Source: Linnemannia elongata
Lineage: Eukaryota > Mortierellomycota > Mortierellomycetes > Mortierellales > Mortierellaceae
Reading direction: 5' to 3'
Assembly (NCBI GenBank): GCA_036320915.1
Contig: JAXBDG010000006.1
Coordinates: 434,001 to 498,000 of the forward strand
Length of the DNA stretch: 64,000 bases
Below, piece after piece: positions 17,813-31,257 of the stretch (position 1 is the stretch's first letter; the number at the start of each line of letters is the position of its first letter). Made by a program: the position numbers and the translations under genes. The notes beneath the pieces were generated by a model. The model ran no database searches and was not told the origin of the DNA. It saw only the letters and a list, made by a program, of their open reading frames with translations.

Positions 17813-18982
17813 ATGCCGCTCAAGGGCCTCCACCTCGAACTCCTGCGACGGGACTCGTTCAAGTTTCTCGAATACGAGGACAAATTCGGAACTGATACTC
17901 TACTCAAGCTATACAAGGTCTACTACTCTGGTACCAAAAACTACCGCCTTAGCTCCGAAGAGTGGTCATCTGCCCTTTACTTTCACGGAACAGCGCATTG
18001 TGGATGTTTGTATATCCGAACTCAGAACTTGGACGAGTACAACGAATTCGATGAGTACTACGATTCCGACGAGTACTACGATCCCGAGGAGTACAACGAG
18101 CTTGAAGAGTACACGGATCCTGATGAGAACAACGAGCTTGAAGAGTACTACGAGATTGAAGAGTACGAGGATTTCGAAGAGTACAACGAGCTCGAAGAGT
18201 ACCGGTACAACGAGCTCGAAGGGTACAACGAGTCCAATGAGTGGAACGACGACAGAGATACCAAGGGGGCTGATGATTTCAATAGGGAACAGCAACAGGC
18301 GGATAGTGTTGTTGTTGTGAAGGAGGAGGAGAGCATGTCAGTGGTTGGCGAGACTCGCATGACTCGTATTCGGGTCAGAGCTCAAGACTGGTGCTCGGGC
18401 ACTTTTTGTCCTACCAAGGGAATTCTGAACTTTGGTCACCGAAAACACCTCATCCGGCGCGGAGGTAACAGCGAGCAATGTGTTTGCCATTGTTTATGGT
18501 TATAAGAAGGAATCCTTTTCTTGCTGATCAGCGTGTTTTTTATTCTCATTATTACTTTGTTGCCAATCTAGGGGGTCACTACTTCTCGGCGTACTACCAA
18601 ACGGCAAAGTTCTTTGCCCTTCAAAAGCTGGGCGAGTTGAAGACAGCCAGATATGCTATTCAGAGGAAGAATCTGCCTATGAGAGCCGAGGTTGGATTGC
18701 TCTACTCGATTTTCATCTGCCGGGTCCGCAACGTCTGCATGGCAGGCTACAAATATGTCCTCAATGATGAGGTGAGAGAGTGTTTTGTCATTCTCTTGAA
18801 GCAAAATGATCACGAGCATTGTGATGGCCGAAAGTGTGCTGATATATGACTAGCATGCTGATGGCGTTCGTACCTTTTTCTTATTTGCCTGTGGATAGGA
18901 TATCCTCCCCTGCTACTTGGCCATTGTCCGCCTCGACAATGGCTCTGTTGGCCAGCCCCGCTTTGAGGAGGATAAGGCCTAG
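17813..18982 (+). CDS. putative ADP-ribosyltransferase-fold protein with acidic repeat insert
   Basis: Three exons (17813-18464, 18572-18771, 18899-18982) join exactly and give 311 residues. Residues 1-65 end with LYFHGTAHCGC. Residues about 70-150 are an acidic, Tyr-rich run of EEYNEL-type repeats. The rest contains WCSGTFCPTKGILNFGHR, then GGGHYFSAYYQTAKFFALQKL across the first intron, and a final strand LPCYLAIVRLDNG. The HGT...GIL...GG-x-YFS...AKxFA pattern resembles the His-Gly-Thr and Tyr-Phe-Ser core of PARP/ART-like enzymes (compare DUF3990-type proteins). A catalytic Glu cannot be placed with confidence. This is fold-level inference; the repeat insert separates the two halves of the supposed core. 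It may also be an unrelated fungal family. Confidence 0.6.
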
Positions 18983-20263
18983 CGTATCTGAGTCGACAGT
19001 CCATCCCCGGTCGCTACACTCTCCTTTTTCCCACATCATTTTCACTTTTTTCATCTTGCATTCAGTACGTTTCGTTTTTTTCACCCGTCTCTTTCATTTC
19101 TCCACTCATCTCTTCCACTGTCATTTTTGCACTTCCCTCTTGCTTATCCTTCCTTGCTTTCAATTTTTGCATATAATTCATCTCTCTTGATTTCCTTCTA
19201 CATACACCTCAACTGGCTGCATCATAAACATTGCAGTATTGTTCAGTGCAACATCATATTCTCCAATAAACGCTCACCACATTCGCATTTCATAAAGATC
19301 ACACTCTTCTGGTGTCTTTTTGTTCGTCTGTTTGTTTGTTATTTGAAAGATAAGAAAAAAAAGAGAGAGTAAACCGCTCAGAATGTGCGACCGCCCTCAT
19401 CATAGCCACCTTGAAGGGTGACTAGACAAGATCATCAATAAGCAGGCACCCGACTCTTCAAGAGAAGAGTAAACAGGTGTGCTTCGCTTCCCTTTACGGG
19501 CAGCGCACTTCAACTCATCGTCGAGGGTAAACCGTGTGTCTATGTTGGGAAACAAAGACTGGAAATGTACTAGACAGAAATCCTGTAAGTACAGTCGATA
19601 GAGAACAAAACCCTTCGCGGTTGCCAATTCAATTTATAGTCTGTGGTGAGAAGGGTGTGACTTTGGAAATTGAGGAAGAGGAAGGGATGAGGTATTGGAA
19701 AAAGAAGGGGTTCATGGGAGATGGGAAGAAAGGAATTCAAGCGCCGCTTTTTGTGGTTTGGGTGGTCGATTTTTGAAGGTTTTTGTCTCTTCTTGATGTC
19801 CTCTCCCCTAGTATAGACTGCTTTTATGCTTGCAGGTTCCTCGTTATAGGTGTTGCAAGTTTTGGCAGTGTTTGTCCAGCTGAAGGATTGCCAATGGTAC
19901 CAAGGGAGTTGAATAGTCAAGGGAGCGCGAAGAAATCAATCCTGAGTCGTGCTGGTTACACGGGATTGGTGGCGCACTCCTTCCTTCCCACCCTCGGTCC
20001 ATTCTTTCGCTCAGGCACAAAACAAAGGCATGAATGATGAAAAGAAAACACAAATACGCAGTCACGCTTACTTTTTTTTTTTTTTTTTTTCTGTGCTTAC
20101 AGAACGCTCGCAGTCGAGTCGGTCTTTTCTGCTGACTTGCCCTTGACTGACAAAGCAACCGTCCGCAGGCAAATTCGACCACTTCCTTCGTTTCCGTCTT
20201 GCCTCGTCTTCCCCTCCTCCCCCCTTCGTTGTACATCCCCATCCTTCATATACATCTCACACA
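18983..20263. other. intergenic; no secure gene
   Basis: CT-rich sequence follows the previous gene. Around 19390-19620 the minus strand has a weak coding-like block, but its implied intron would be only 28 bases, so no gene is called. A poly(T) tract lies at about 20070-20092, and the final 100 bp form the CT-rich leader of the GTPase gene. Confidence 0.4.
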
Positions 20264-22736
20264 ATGGGACGCACAAACAACAACCCCAGAGCTGGAAAGA
20301 CCGGCAAGCAGGCCAGAGCCGCTGCTGCTGCCCACTCCAACAACAGTAACGTCTTCTTTCATTCCTCTCGACATTCATTCACTTTTTCCTCGGGACTTAT
20401 TCGCATTAGCACACAGACAAAAAAAAAAGATGGTATGACCATTAGCCACCACTATACTCACACTCACACTTTTTCACCCTCTCTCTTTCACTCATACCCT
20501 TTCTTCCATGATAGAGCTGAGGAAGGACCCAGGTGTGCCAAACTTGAACCCCCTCCGTGAACAAATGCTCCAAAAGAAAATGCGTGCCGCAGAAGCCAAA
20601 CAACAACAGCGCGAAGCCCGTGAAATGGCCATGAACAAGAACCGCAAGATCATCTCCTCCTCCGCGACCTCCATCCACGATATGGCCCGAATTGCCAACG
20701 CCCGCGGGAAGGAGTACGATGCTACCGCTGTGGAAGTCAAGGCGGATGATGGTGTCCGAGAGGTCGTAGATTCTGCGGCTGTTGGTGGCAAGGATAACTC
20801 GAGAAAGGCGTATTACAGAGAGTTTAGGAAGGTTTTGGAGAATGCGGATGTGATCCTGGAGGTTTTGGATGCTAGAGATCCTTTGGGATGCAGGACAAAG
20901 CAGATTGAGAGGTTGATTATGGATGCCGGAACTGATAAGCGTATCATCCTCGTTCTTAACAAGATTGGTAAGTTTTACGTTTCTTTTCTTTCCTTTATTA
21001 TTTGAGGAGGGATACAAAGAAGAGTGAAAGGTCAGGGAAGATGAAAAAGAGACAAGGAAAAGACAGACGACAAGAACGAGATGAAACGACATGAATCATC
21101 AGGATGAGATACATGGACAAGTTAAATGCCAAAGAGAGGACAAAGGACAAGAAGAACATGAAATTCATAAATGGGCTGGATATGTATCTCCTATTATCCA
21201 CTGATCCCATGATAAAAGCAACCCTTTATCAATCAATTGAGAAACGGGAATATTTACTATTTATCCCCCGTTTTCTACTTCTGGAATCTAATAACTTTTT
21301 ATTGCCGTTGTAATAGATTTGGCGCCGAGAGAGAATGTGGAGAGCTGGTTGAAGTACCTGCGTCACGAATATCCCACCATTGCATTCAAGGCCTCAACTC
21401 AATCACAACGCAGCAACCTTGGACAGAGCAACGTTGGAACAGACATGGCAACAGACGACATGTTGACGAGTAGTGAATGTTTGGGAGCCGACCAACTGGT
21501 CAAGTTGCTCAAGAACTACTGCCGAAACGCCAACATCAAGACCGCCATCACAGTCGGTGTCATTGGATACCCCAACGTCGGAAAGTCGTCCGTCATCAAC
21601 TCTTTGAAGCGCTCCAAGGTCTGCGGTGTCGGTTCTACCCCTGGATTCACCAAGGTCGCACAGGAAATCAACTTGGACAAGAACATCAAATTGCTGGATT
21701 GCCCCGGTATCGTCTTCAGTAAGGGTGACAACGGAGAGACGCCTGCGGAGTTGTTGCTCCGTAACTGTGTCAAGGTCGAGTTGCTCGAGGATCCTATTTC
21801 GCCCGTCGAGTTGATTGTTGGACGTTGCCAGAAGGAGCAGTTGATGGAGATGTACGGTGTCCCTCTCTTTGACGACGTCAATGACTTTTTGGTCCACTTG
21901 GCCCGTATCCGTGGAAAGCTGAAGCGTGGAGGTATCCCTGACACCTTTTCGGCCGCGCGCTCGATTCTCAACGACTGGAACTCTGGAAAGATTCCCTTCT
22001 ACACCATCCCCCCAGCCACCCAACACACTCCTGCCGCCGCTGCCTCGATGGTTGAAGGATGGAGCAAGGAGTTTGATATCGATACTCAGGAGGATGTTCA
22101 GGTCTTGGCCAACATGAAGTCGACCATTGACATGAAGCACGCCATGGCCATGACTGCCCACGAGCTCGAGGAGGGAGAGATGGATATGATGGGCAACGAC
22201 GAGGACGAGATGTACGACAGCGATAACGACATGGCGATGGACGAGGATGGCTTTATGGATCAGGATGAGATGGGCGGTGATCAGGAGACTCCCGTAGTTG
22301 GACGCTCCTCCAAGCCTGTGATCAACTTCAAGCCCAAGGGTAAGAAGATTGAGCCCAAGGTGAAGCCCCAGATGGCGTTCACCCCCGAGGAAGCCGAGTT
22401 GAACCCTCGTCTGAACCAGGACCGTAAGAAATGGCTCAAGCAGCAGCAGAAGAAGGCCCGCAAGGCTGCCAACGCGGTCGAGGCTGGCGAGGATCTGGAT
22501 ATGGACGATGACGATGAGGAAGATGTCGGTTTCGCACAGCCTTCTCGCTTCGACTTTGGACAGTTTAACGGCCAATTCGGCGGCGACGACGAACGTAGGT
22601 GTCTCTTTGAATATTTTTTTCTTGATATCTGTATCTGTGATGTCTTGTATTGAAGTGTGGACATGAATGCTAACAGTTGCTTGTTTTTTATTATCATTTC
22701 TTAATCCTAGTACCCGATGAAGACGAAGATCTGTAG
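20264..22736 (+). CDS. NUG1: nucleolar circularly permuted GTPase (GNL3/Nug1 family)
   Basis: Four exons (20264-20345, 20515-20967, 21317-22594, 22711-22736) give 612 residues. The protein is a YlqF-type GTPase with permuted motifs: NKID (G4) near 178 created across the second intron, then GYPNVGKSS (G1) near 262 and DCPG (G3) near 306. The N-terminus is basic, with [12 protein letters not shown] and the family block [28 protein letters not shown]. An acidic tail of Asp/Glu/Met runs follows from about residue 440. Family members act in 60S ribosomal subunit assembly in the nucleolus. The paralogue choice (nucleostemin, GNL3L or Nug1/Grn1) is by resemblance; Nog2 is less likely given the N-terminus. 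Confidence 0.9.
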
Positions 22737-23036
22737 AACACCATTCACTCAGCATCATCATCATCATCATATCCGTAATACTACACCTTTTGTCATATCC
22801 CTTTGCATCCATTAAAGCATCATTCATACACGCATCCTAGACGCTCCCTTTATCCTTTTGCGAATTCACGTGTGACTATTTTCCACGTCAGTCAAAGACG
22901 CGCGTCCGTCCCAAACGTATTTCAAAAGAGCAATTTTTTTAACTCGTGTACTACTTTTCCTTTCCCACCCTCTCTCATCCAACGTCCTCATCGCACCACT
23001 CTCCAGAAACAACATAACATCCCCACAAGAATACAA

Positions 23037-23999
23037 ATGAACTCATTCATACCATCACCAGGCTTTGACGCCCGCCGGTTCAAGGGTACAACCCTCATCC
23101 TCCCTTCAGTCTCGATCGGCAATGTGCCCCAGCTGACAACAGATCTCTTGCTCTCGACCCTTAAACTCGACCGCGTTGGTTGTATCGAGGACGAGAACGT
23201 CGTCCCCGTCCTTGGAGCTGCTGACCGACCCCATTCCAAGCCTACTACCATCGCCACCGCAGGAACAGGAATAACAGGAGTGTCGGGAGGAGGATTGCTG
23301 TCGCTCGCGGTCGAAGTGTTCCAATCCAAGGATGGAAAATGGACACTCATCCAACAGCGCTCGCCCACGGTCTCCCACCGGTCTCACCACTACGCCGATA
23401 ACTTGGTCCGCTTTATTCAGGACTCGGAGTTTGATCAGGTTGTCCTCTTGGCTTCGGCAGATGGGGCCCGCAGGATCGATATCCAGTTGCGGTCGGGGAA
23501 CCCGGTGAGGTACATCCCTTCTCCACAGTTGCCCGGGACGCTTTTGGAAACCCTGAGAGGCTTGGGCTTGCAGGCGCTTGAGAACATCCCGGCGACGGAT
23601 CGAGAAGTGGAGCGGGCACGTGAGCTGCATGTGCAGTTGACTGAACAGGTTCAGGATATCCAACTCGACGACCCCTCCTTGACTTCCTCCTCCTCCACCA
23701 CAACAACATCAGCACAAAAGACTCTGGAGAAGGTGCCAAGGATACCGAATGGAGGTTTCGCGCGTCGATTGCATTCGTTGTGCCAAGAGTCTGGGATTGC
23801 GATCTTGACGGTGGTGGCGTTTGCAATGGAGGGAGATAATGCACCGGATGCGATCTTTTTGGCGAATGTGTTGAATGCGATTTTGAGGGTTCATAACCCG
23901 ACTGAACAGCAGGTGAGGGATGGGGAGGGCGAGTGGAAAGTTCCGAAGAGTTGGGATTCGTTGTATGGCAACTCGCATCATCAGGATATGTACCAGTGA
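23037..23999 (+). CDS. ADD66: proteasome assembly chaperone 2 (PAC2/PSMG2/Add66)
   Basis: An intronless gene of 320 codons. PAC2 pairs with PAC1 to guide assembly of the 20S proteasome alpha ring. The N-terminal FKGTTLILPSVSIGNVPQLTTDLLL and the glycine-rich GTGITGVSGGGLLSL region are characteristic. So are RSPTVSHRSHHYADNLVRFI and the later NGGFARRLHSLCQESGIAILTVVAFAMEGDN. Length is slightly above animal PSMG2. The ATG at 23037 is the first in frame after a CT-rich leader; earlier codons in the same open frame look like untranslated leader. It lies about 300 bp after the GTPase gene on the same strand and converges on SPT4. Confidence 0.9.
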   Translation: MNSFIPSPGFDARRFKGTTLILPSVSIGNVPQLTTDLLLSTLKLDRVGCIEDENVVPVLGAADRPHSKPTTIATAGTGITGVSGGGLLSLAVEVFQSKDGKWTLIQQRSPTVSHRSHHYADNLVRFIQDSEFDQVVLLASADGARRIDIQLRSGNPVRYIPSPQLPGTLLETLRGLGLQALENIPATDREVERARELHVQLTEQVQDIQLDDPSLTSSSSTTTTSAQKTLEKVPRIPNGGFARRLHSLCQESGIAILTVVAFAMEGDNAPDAIFLANVLNAILRVHNPTEQQVRDGEGEWKVPKSWDSLYGNSHHQDMYQ

Positions 24000-24304
24000 G
24001 ATTTTGTTTTTTGGCAACAAAAGTATAAGCAGTAAAAAACGATATATTCACATATAAGAATGACAACGAACGATGGGTGTTGTTCATGGTGCGAAGCAGA
24101 TGTAGTAGATGATGGATGTTTAATTTTATTGTACAAAATGAAGAGGAGAACGCATTCTTAATCCCTGGCCGAACCATCCCTACAAAGTGGTACGACAAAG
24201 TTATTTTTCCTGATTAGAATTGATAAAATAAGCGCAGAGACGAATGCTTTGTCCTGGCAGATATCTTGATATCTAACACCATAACCCCCTCTTTTTGAAG
24301 TACG

Positions 24305-25235
24305 TTACCTTGGCCTGTACTTGATACCCTTGCCTTCGAGCTCGTCTTCAATCTCCTCGGGGAGTCGTCCCTGTACCTGAACAGCGTAGATTCCCTTCTC
24401 GAATTTATCTATTGTGTTTTTGTTGTTTGGTTACATCCAAGACAGTTAGCACAGTCGTCATTTCGTACAGAAGAATTGAGTTCCCTGTGTGTGTTCCTAT
24501 GTGTGTGAAAAAGGCTCGATCTGTGCGAGCTGAAACGATTCACATCCTGTACGACCATCTTTCTTGATTTGTTTGTTGATTATGATATTCTACGCCTCTG
24601 GTCGCGGCAAAGTTGAGTTGCTTCCCAGTTATATGTGTGTTGCTGTTGCTTTCCTTGTTGTTGTATCTGGATTGTGCAGGGTGCCTCGTCTTACCGATAC
24701 GCTGCCATTTGGCGACCCAGCTCTCTGAAGGCTGCATAACAGCAATTGCACTACATGTAGCAGAACCCAACAAAAAATATTGCCGCAGCCGCGGGGTGGG
24801 TGATGTTAGTTGCTTGGTATGCAGATCATGCTGTTTCCTCCTCCAATTGGCCTGCCTCCTTTTAAAAGATAGTGCACGAATCGACCAGGATATTGTCGTT
24901 GCTTGTAAGTGCAGGTGGTGGTTATTTTTTACCCGTCGTAGTGCTGACTGGTGCAATCCATGACGCGGTCCATATGTCCTCTCATCTCCAGAAGGGATTC
25001 GCAATTGTCGCATCCGCTCTTGAAGAACTGCTCCTGCTTCTATTAGTTGTTTGAATGGCAAAACACAAAATGTCCATCGTTAGTTGTGAGGAATGGAACA
25101 AATGGATGGCTTCGAGAGAATGGTTGAACAGTTTGCTTAGTTGGAGGGAGCGAGTCCTAAGTTCCTTGCCTTGATGAGGGAGCAGAGTAGGCAGGCTCTG
25201 AGCTGCTTCTTGTCGGTAGGGATGATTCCTGACAT
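24305..25235 (-). CDS. SPT4: transcription elongation factor SPT4
   Basis: Four exons (25170-25235, 24933-25039, 24695-24750, 24305-24408) give 110 residues. SPT4 forms DSIF with SPT5 on elongating RNA polymerase II. The order MSGIIPTDKKQLRACLLC ... CDNCE gives the Cys4 zinc finger, then MRGHMDRVMDCTS, the block MQPSESWVAKWQRID and the ending LPEEIEDELEGKGIKYRPR. All match the family over its normal length. Intron 1 appears to begin with GC (AAG|GCAAGG) and end in TAG. No GT donor in that position preserves the conserved frame, so a GC-AG intron is inferred. The gene is divergent from the ESA1-type gene, with 440 bp between the two ATGs. Confidence 0.95.
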
Positions 25236-25315
25236 GGCGAAGTGGTGTGAGATGAGGTTACGAGAGAGAAGGTGTGATTCGCTTCAGCTGGAATTTGGCA
25301 AGTTGAAATAGCTAA

Positions 25316-27247
<1,932 letters not shown>

Positions 27248-27631
27248 TGATCATTTGCCCGCACAAACAAATAAAATGTGACTGCTGAAGACAAATAAAA
27301 AGAACAAAAAAAGTGGATAAAATGGACTACATGGTGCAGGAGTTGAATTGTTCTTTCTCTTTTTCCGCCCTTATTTTTCTTTCTCCACCGCTCCCCCCTT
27401 TGACGACTTGAACGAACCCACAAAGCCGTCCTTGTTGAACCACTTCTCGGCACACACGCACACACTCAACAGCGACAGTTTTCAGGAGCAACTTCCTTCT
27501 CCAACCTTCTTTCAGTCGTCACTCTTCCCCCACATTCGTTCACCCTCTTCTTTGCATCCAGGAGGAAGCTCATAAGAACGAATCACTCAACCATCAGGAG
27601 AAAAAAAATAGTCAACAACCCTGACTTCACC

Positions 27632-29751
27632 ATGCAGCCTCAGCCTCTCAACTATACCAACGCCGCCATCCTTGCGCCTATGGTAATTACACACACCACC
27701 CTCGTCTGCTTACTTTAAGCCCGCAGTCAAAAGCATGAGGACTATACACTTGGACCAAAACGACAGCACCTGACCAGCCTCCTCCCTTCCCTTCTTCGAC
27801 TTTTTTCTTATTGGATGTATAGGTCCGGATTGGCACCCTGCCAGTCAGACTGATGGCTCTGGAATACGGCGCCGATCTGGTTTACACCCCCGAGGTTGTC
27901 GATAAGGGCATCGTCGGCTGCGAGCGAGTCGTCAACGGTATTCGTCGTCATTCTTTCCTCTCCTTATTCTCGCTCAACCTTGTCTGCCAAAAAAGGCCAG
28001 GGAGATAATGGTTGTCATGATGTCTTGCTCCAAGTATTGCATTTTACTAACTGTCGTGTATTCTTTGTTGAATATAGAGGACAATGGAACAATCGATTAC
28101 TTGTCAAAGGGCGTTTCGATCTTCAGGACCCATCCTAGCGAAAAGTCGAAACTGGTTTTCCAGATCGGATCAGCGAATGCCGATTTGGCCCTTCAGGCTG
28201 CCTTGACTGTGTAAGTGGGTGGAACCCAATTTCCAAGGGCATTGACGTTTGTCTTACTTTTGGAAGGCTCTGAGGGTGGGGTGTTAAATTTAATGCACGA
28301 TACTGAATTATTTTTTTTTACCTTGTGTGTGTCAAAAATGTAGTGCTCAGGATGTGTCAACAATTGATTTGAACTGCGGCTGTCCTAAGCGATTCTCGAT
28401 TCATGGAGGAATGGGCGCAGCACTCATGGAAGAACCCGAGAAGCTCTGTGGCGTACGTCTTTCTTCTCTTTTTCACCTCGTTTTGCACTATGCACAAAGC
28501 ATCACATCACAAAGGAACCCCACCACGAACAATCAAAACTAACCAGGTAGCATATTATTTCATATCCAAAATAGATCTTGAAGAACTTGGTAGACAACTG
28601 TGGATTGCCCGTGACATGCAAGATCAGGATCTTCCCCGACCGGGAAAGAACATTGAAGCTCGTCAAGATGATCGAGGCCACAGGAATCAAGGCCCTGGCA
28701 GTCCATTGCCGGTACAGGGATGAGCGGCCTCGTGAGCCAGGCCATTGGGACAGGTTCAAGGAGATTGTTGATGCAGTCTCGATCCCTGTTATTGCCAACG
28801 GCGATATCAAAGAGTATGCTGATATGGCCCGAATCCGCGAGTTGTCAGGTAAAAACAGGAAGGGGTAGTTTATTTTCGTATTCACTGTTGTGCGCAAGTG
28901 TTTTTGTCCGCGCACACTTTTAGTTTGGTCTGGTTTTCTAACTTTTATTACCACGTTTTCTACGAATGTATGAATGGATAGGTTGTGCGGGAGTTATGAT
29001 TGCAAGAGGAGCAGAGGCGAATGTCTCCATCTTTAGGAAGGAGGGTCGTTTGCCTTTCATGGATATTGTCCGCCAATACATGCGCCGCGTAAGTTTCTCC
29101 AAGGAACCACACACTGGCCAAGCGCTTTTCAATTGATCAAGACAGCCGTCTGTTATTCCCTCTCACTAACATCTTCTATTCTTTCCCTCCATCTGCCCCC
29201 CTAATGTGAATAATTAGTGCTTGGAGACAAGAAACCACCACTCCAACACAAAATACTGTGTGATGCAGATGTTTGTCGATAACACCAAGTCGCCCTACTA
29301 CAAACCTCTCTGCGAGGCCAAGAGTTTCAGAGCGATCTGCAAGGTGTTTGAGATGGAGGATGAGCTGGATTCATGGATCAAGAACCAGGAAGAACATGGG
29401 TGGCCTACTGATCTGGATAGCGCCCCTCGTAAGGCTGCTGAAGCCAAGGAGAAGGAGGCCAAGGCGGCGGCAAATGGCAAGGCCAAGAATGATAATGTTG
29501 CTGATGTGAAGATGGAAGAGGTGGTTGCAGAATCGACCTTGGGAAAGCGGAAGCAGGATGATTTGAAGGAGGAGGAGGCAGCAATAGTGGCTTCTGTTTC
29601 TATGGAGGAGGCTGTTGAAGGTACTCCTGCGGCGAAGAAACATGCTGCTGGGGATGGGGCCTCTTCTCAACCCACACCTGCCGATACTCCTCAACCTGAC
29701 GTCGAGACTGAGGTCGAGACCATCTCTACTACGTCTACCCCTCTTGCATAA
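27632..29751 (+). CDS. SMM1: tRNA-dihydrouridine synthase 2 (Dus2/Smm1)
   Basis: Seven exons (27632-27682, 27823-27937, 28078-28210, 28344-28452, 28575-28848, 28982-29088, 29218-29751) join without a frame error to give 440 residues. The enzyme reduces U20 of tRNA to dihydrouridine using FMN. Visible features are [29 protein letters not shown] at the N-terminus, the catalytic-Cys block LNCGCPKRFSIHGGMGAAL near 108-126, VHCRYRDERPREPGHWD and VIANGDIKEY of the TIM barrel, and GVMIARGAEANVSIF. The C-terminus is Lys/Glu/Ala-rich low complexity; the double-stranded RNA-binding domain of animal Dus2 is not apparent. Confidence 0.94.
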
Positions 29752-30141
29752 ATCACATAATACATCCAAATCTGCATAACTCCCGCTTGTTCAAAATGTC
29801 ATTATATGTACTTTTTTTTTTGCTGTGGCTAATCCCTATACAACTGTTACTACTGTCGTCTCCTGTCCTGCAACCATATGTTTTCCCCTCTACATGTTTT
29901 TCCTGTTCCAAGGTTCCTCAACTCGTCGTTATTTGGCACGCATCCCTAAATGCTACCATTTTCTTAAATGGCAAAGTTGTATTGGTATTCCGACTCTGTG
30001 CTCTGGGCCACCCACAAAATCGCGGCACTATTTTCATTCACAATGAAGGCGATTAAGAGGAGATAAGTATATGAAAATGGACCCCTGTGTTCATATCACC
30101 CCTTCATACTACTTCACGTTGATCGCAAGGTATCATGTTTT

Positions 30142-31257
30142 TTACCTGGCCATGAGGGATCCGTTCTGGATGACGTTACTGATTCCCCAAGAGGTGAAGA
30201 TCTTGCCGTAGTTGGGCAAGAGGTACTTGATGCATAGCACCGACTATAAAATATCAACAAGAAAAAACATTGCCAGACAAGATAATATACGTCAGTACCA
30301 AGTCCGGTTTTCCCACAACTGTGTTCCCTTCTCCTTGTCTCCCAACACACTCGCCTCTGAACAAAACGAGATGCTAACAAAAAAAAAATTGTAAAACAAC
30401 ACGACAAGAAAAGAACGTACGACAGATCCTGCAAGTCCTCCAGCCATGAACGCAAAGCCGACAAACAAAAAAACCCGAGCTTTCCAGGCGACACTGGTGC
30501 CGCCGCCGTTACTGGAGAACGAGAACGAGTCTCCGCGTAATGCTCCCTTGTCAATCAAATTGATGCTGTTTTTCGTTATTTGTTGTATCCAGGTCCCGGT
30601 GTGTTTCCATATGTGGAGAAAAGAAAAAAGATTTGGAAGGGAGCAGTTAGAAACAAGGAAATAAAATCGTCATATGCACCAAGTCAAGCAAATGGTCATT
30701 GTTGAAATATACTCTTAGCAAAAAAAAAAGGAGAGGGATAGAAAGCAATCAAACAAACGTGGCCGGACTAAAAAGGGACATTTAAACCTCAAGAAAAAAC
30801 ACCCCCCAGGAAAGAAAAACCTACACGAGCATGCCGACGGTGCTGCAGATACCCGGCACCCAGTCGACAAAAGAGACTGAAGCATGCTTGGGTCCGTCAT
30901 CATAGTTCCAGTTCTTGGACCTGATCACTGCATCGATAAAAAACCACCATCCTAGCGCAAACTAAATTGGTCCCGGGTTAAGCGTTAACGAAGGAAAATA
31001 AGGCCGTCAGTTGTTTGTAGAGGTGAAGGGGGGGTAACAGAGCATCGTCCCCTGGTTTTTCTCTATGCCTATGTCGACGAAAAGAGAAACAGTGCACTCC
31101 AGCAAGAGACAGGGAAACTGAAAAAGAGGAGACGTACGAGGGCGCCAGAGATGTAGATAGCGGCGTCACGGGCCTTGGGACCCAGGCGGGGTATCCTTGG
31201 CATGGGGAAAAGGCAAATGCGCTTCTGCCTGTCACTGAGATTCCATTGGTTCGACAT
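30142..31257 (-). CDS. TMEM50/Vps68-family four-span membrane protein
   Basis: Four exons (31138-31257, 30825-30961, 30421-30565, 30142-30243) give 167 residues. The order of membrane segments and the landmarks LGWWFFIDAV, INLIDKGALRGDSFSF, RVFLFVGFAFMAGGLAGSV and SWGISNVIQNGSLMAR match the UPF0220/TMEM50 family. Yeast Vps68 belongs to it and acts in endosome-to-vacuole sorting and lipid transfer. The N-terminus is basic and cytosolic-looking. The donor of intron 2 (GT|GTAGGT) was chosen to keep the frame. The gene converges on the Dus2 gene. Confidence 0.88.

Noticed and set aside
21403..22827. 474-codon minus-strand ORF
   Set aside because: It is an antisense shadow of the GTPase gene; the plus strand carries the G-motifs and correct splice junctions.
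22803..23036. 78-codon N-terminal extension of PAC2
   Set aside because: The family starts at MNSFIPSPGFD; the upstream frame is CT-rich leader without motifs.
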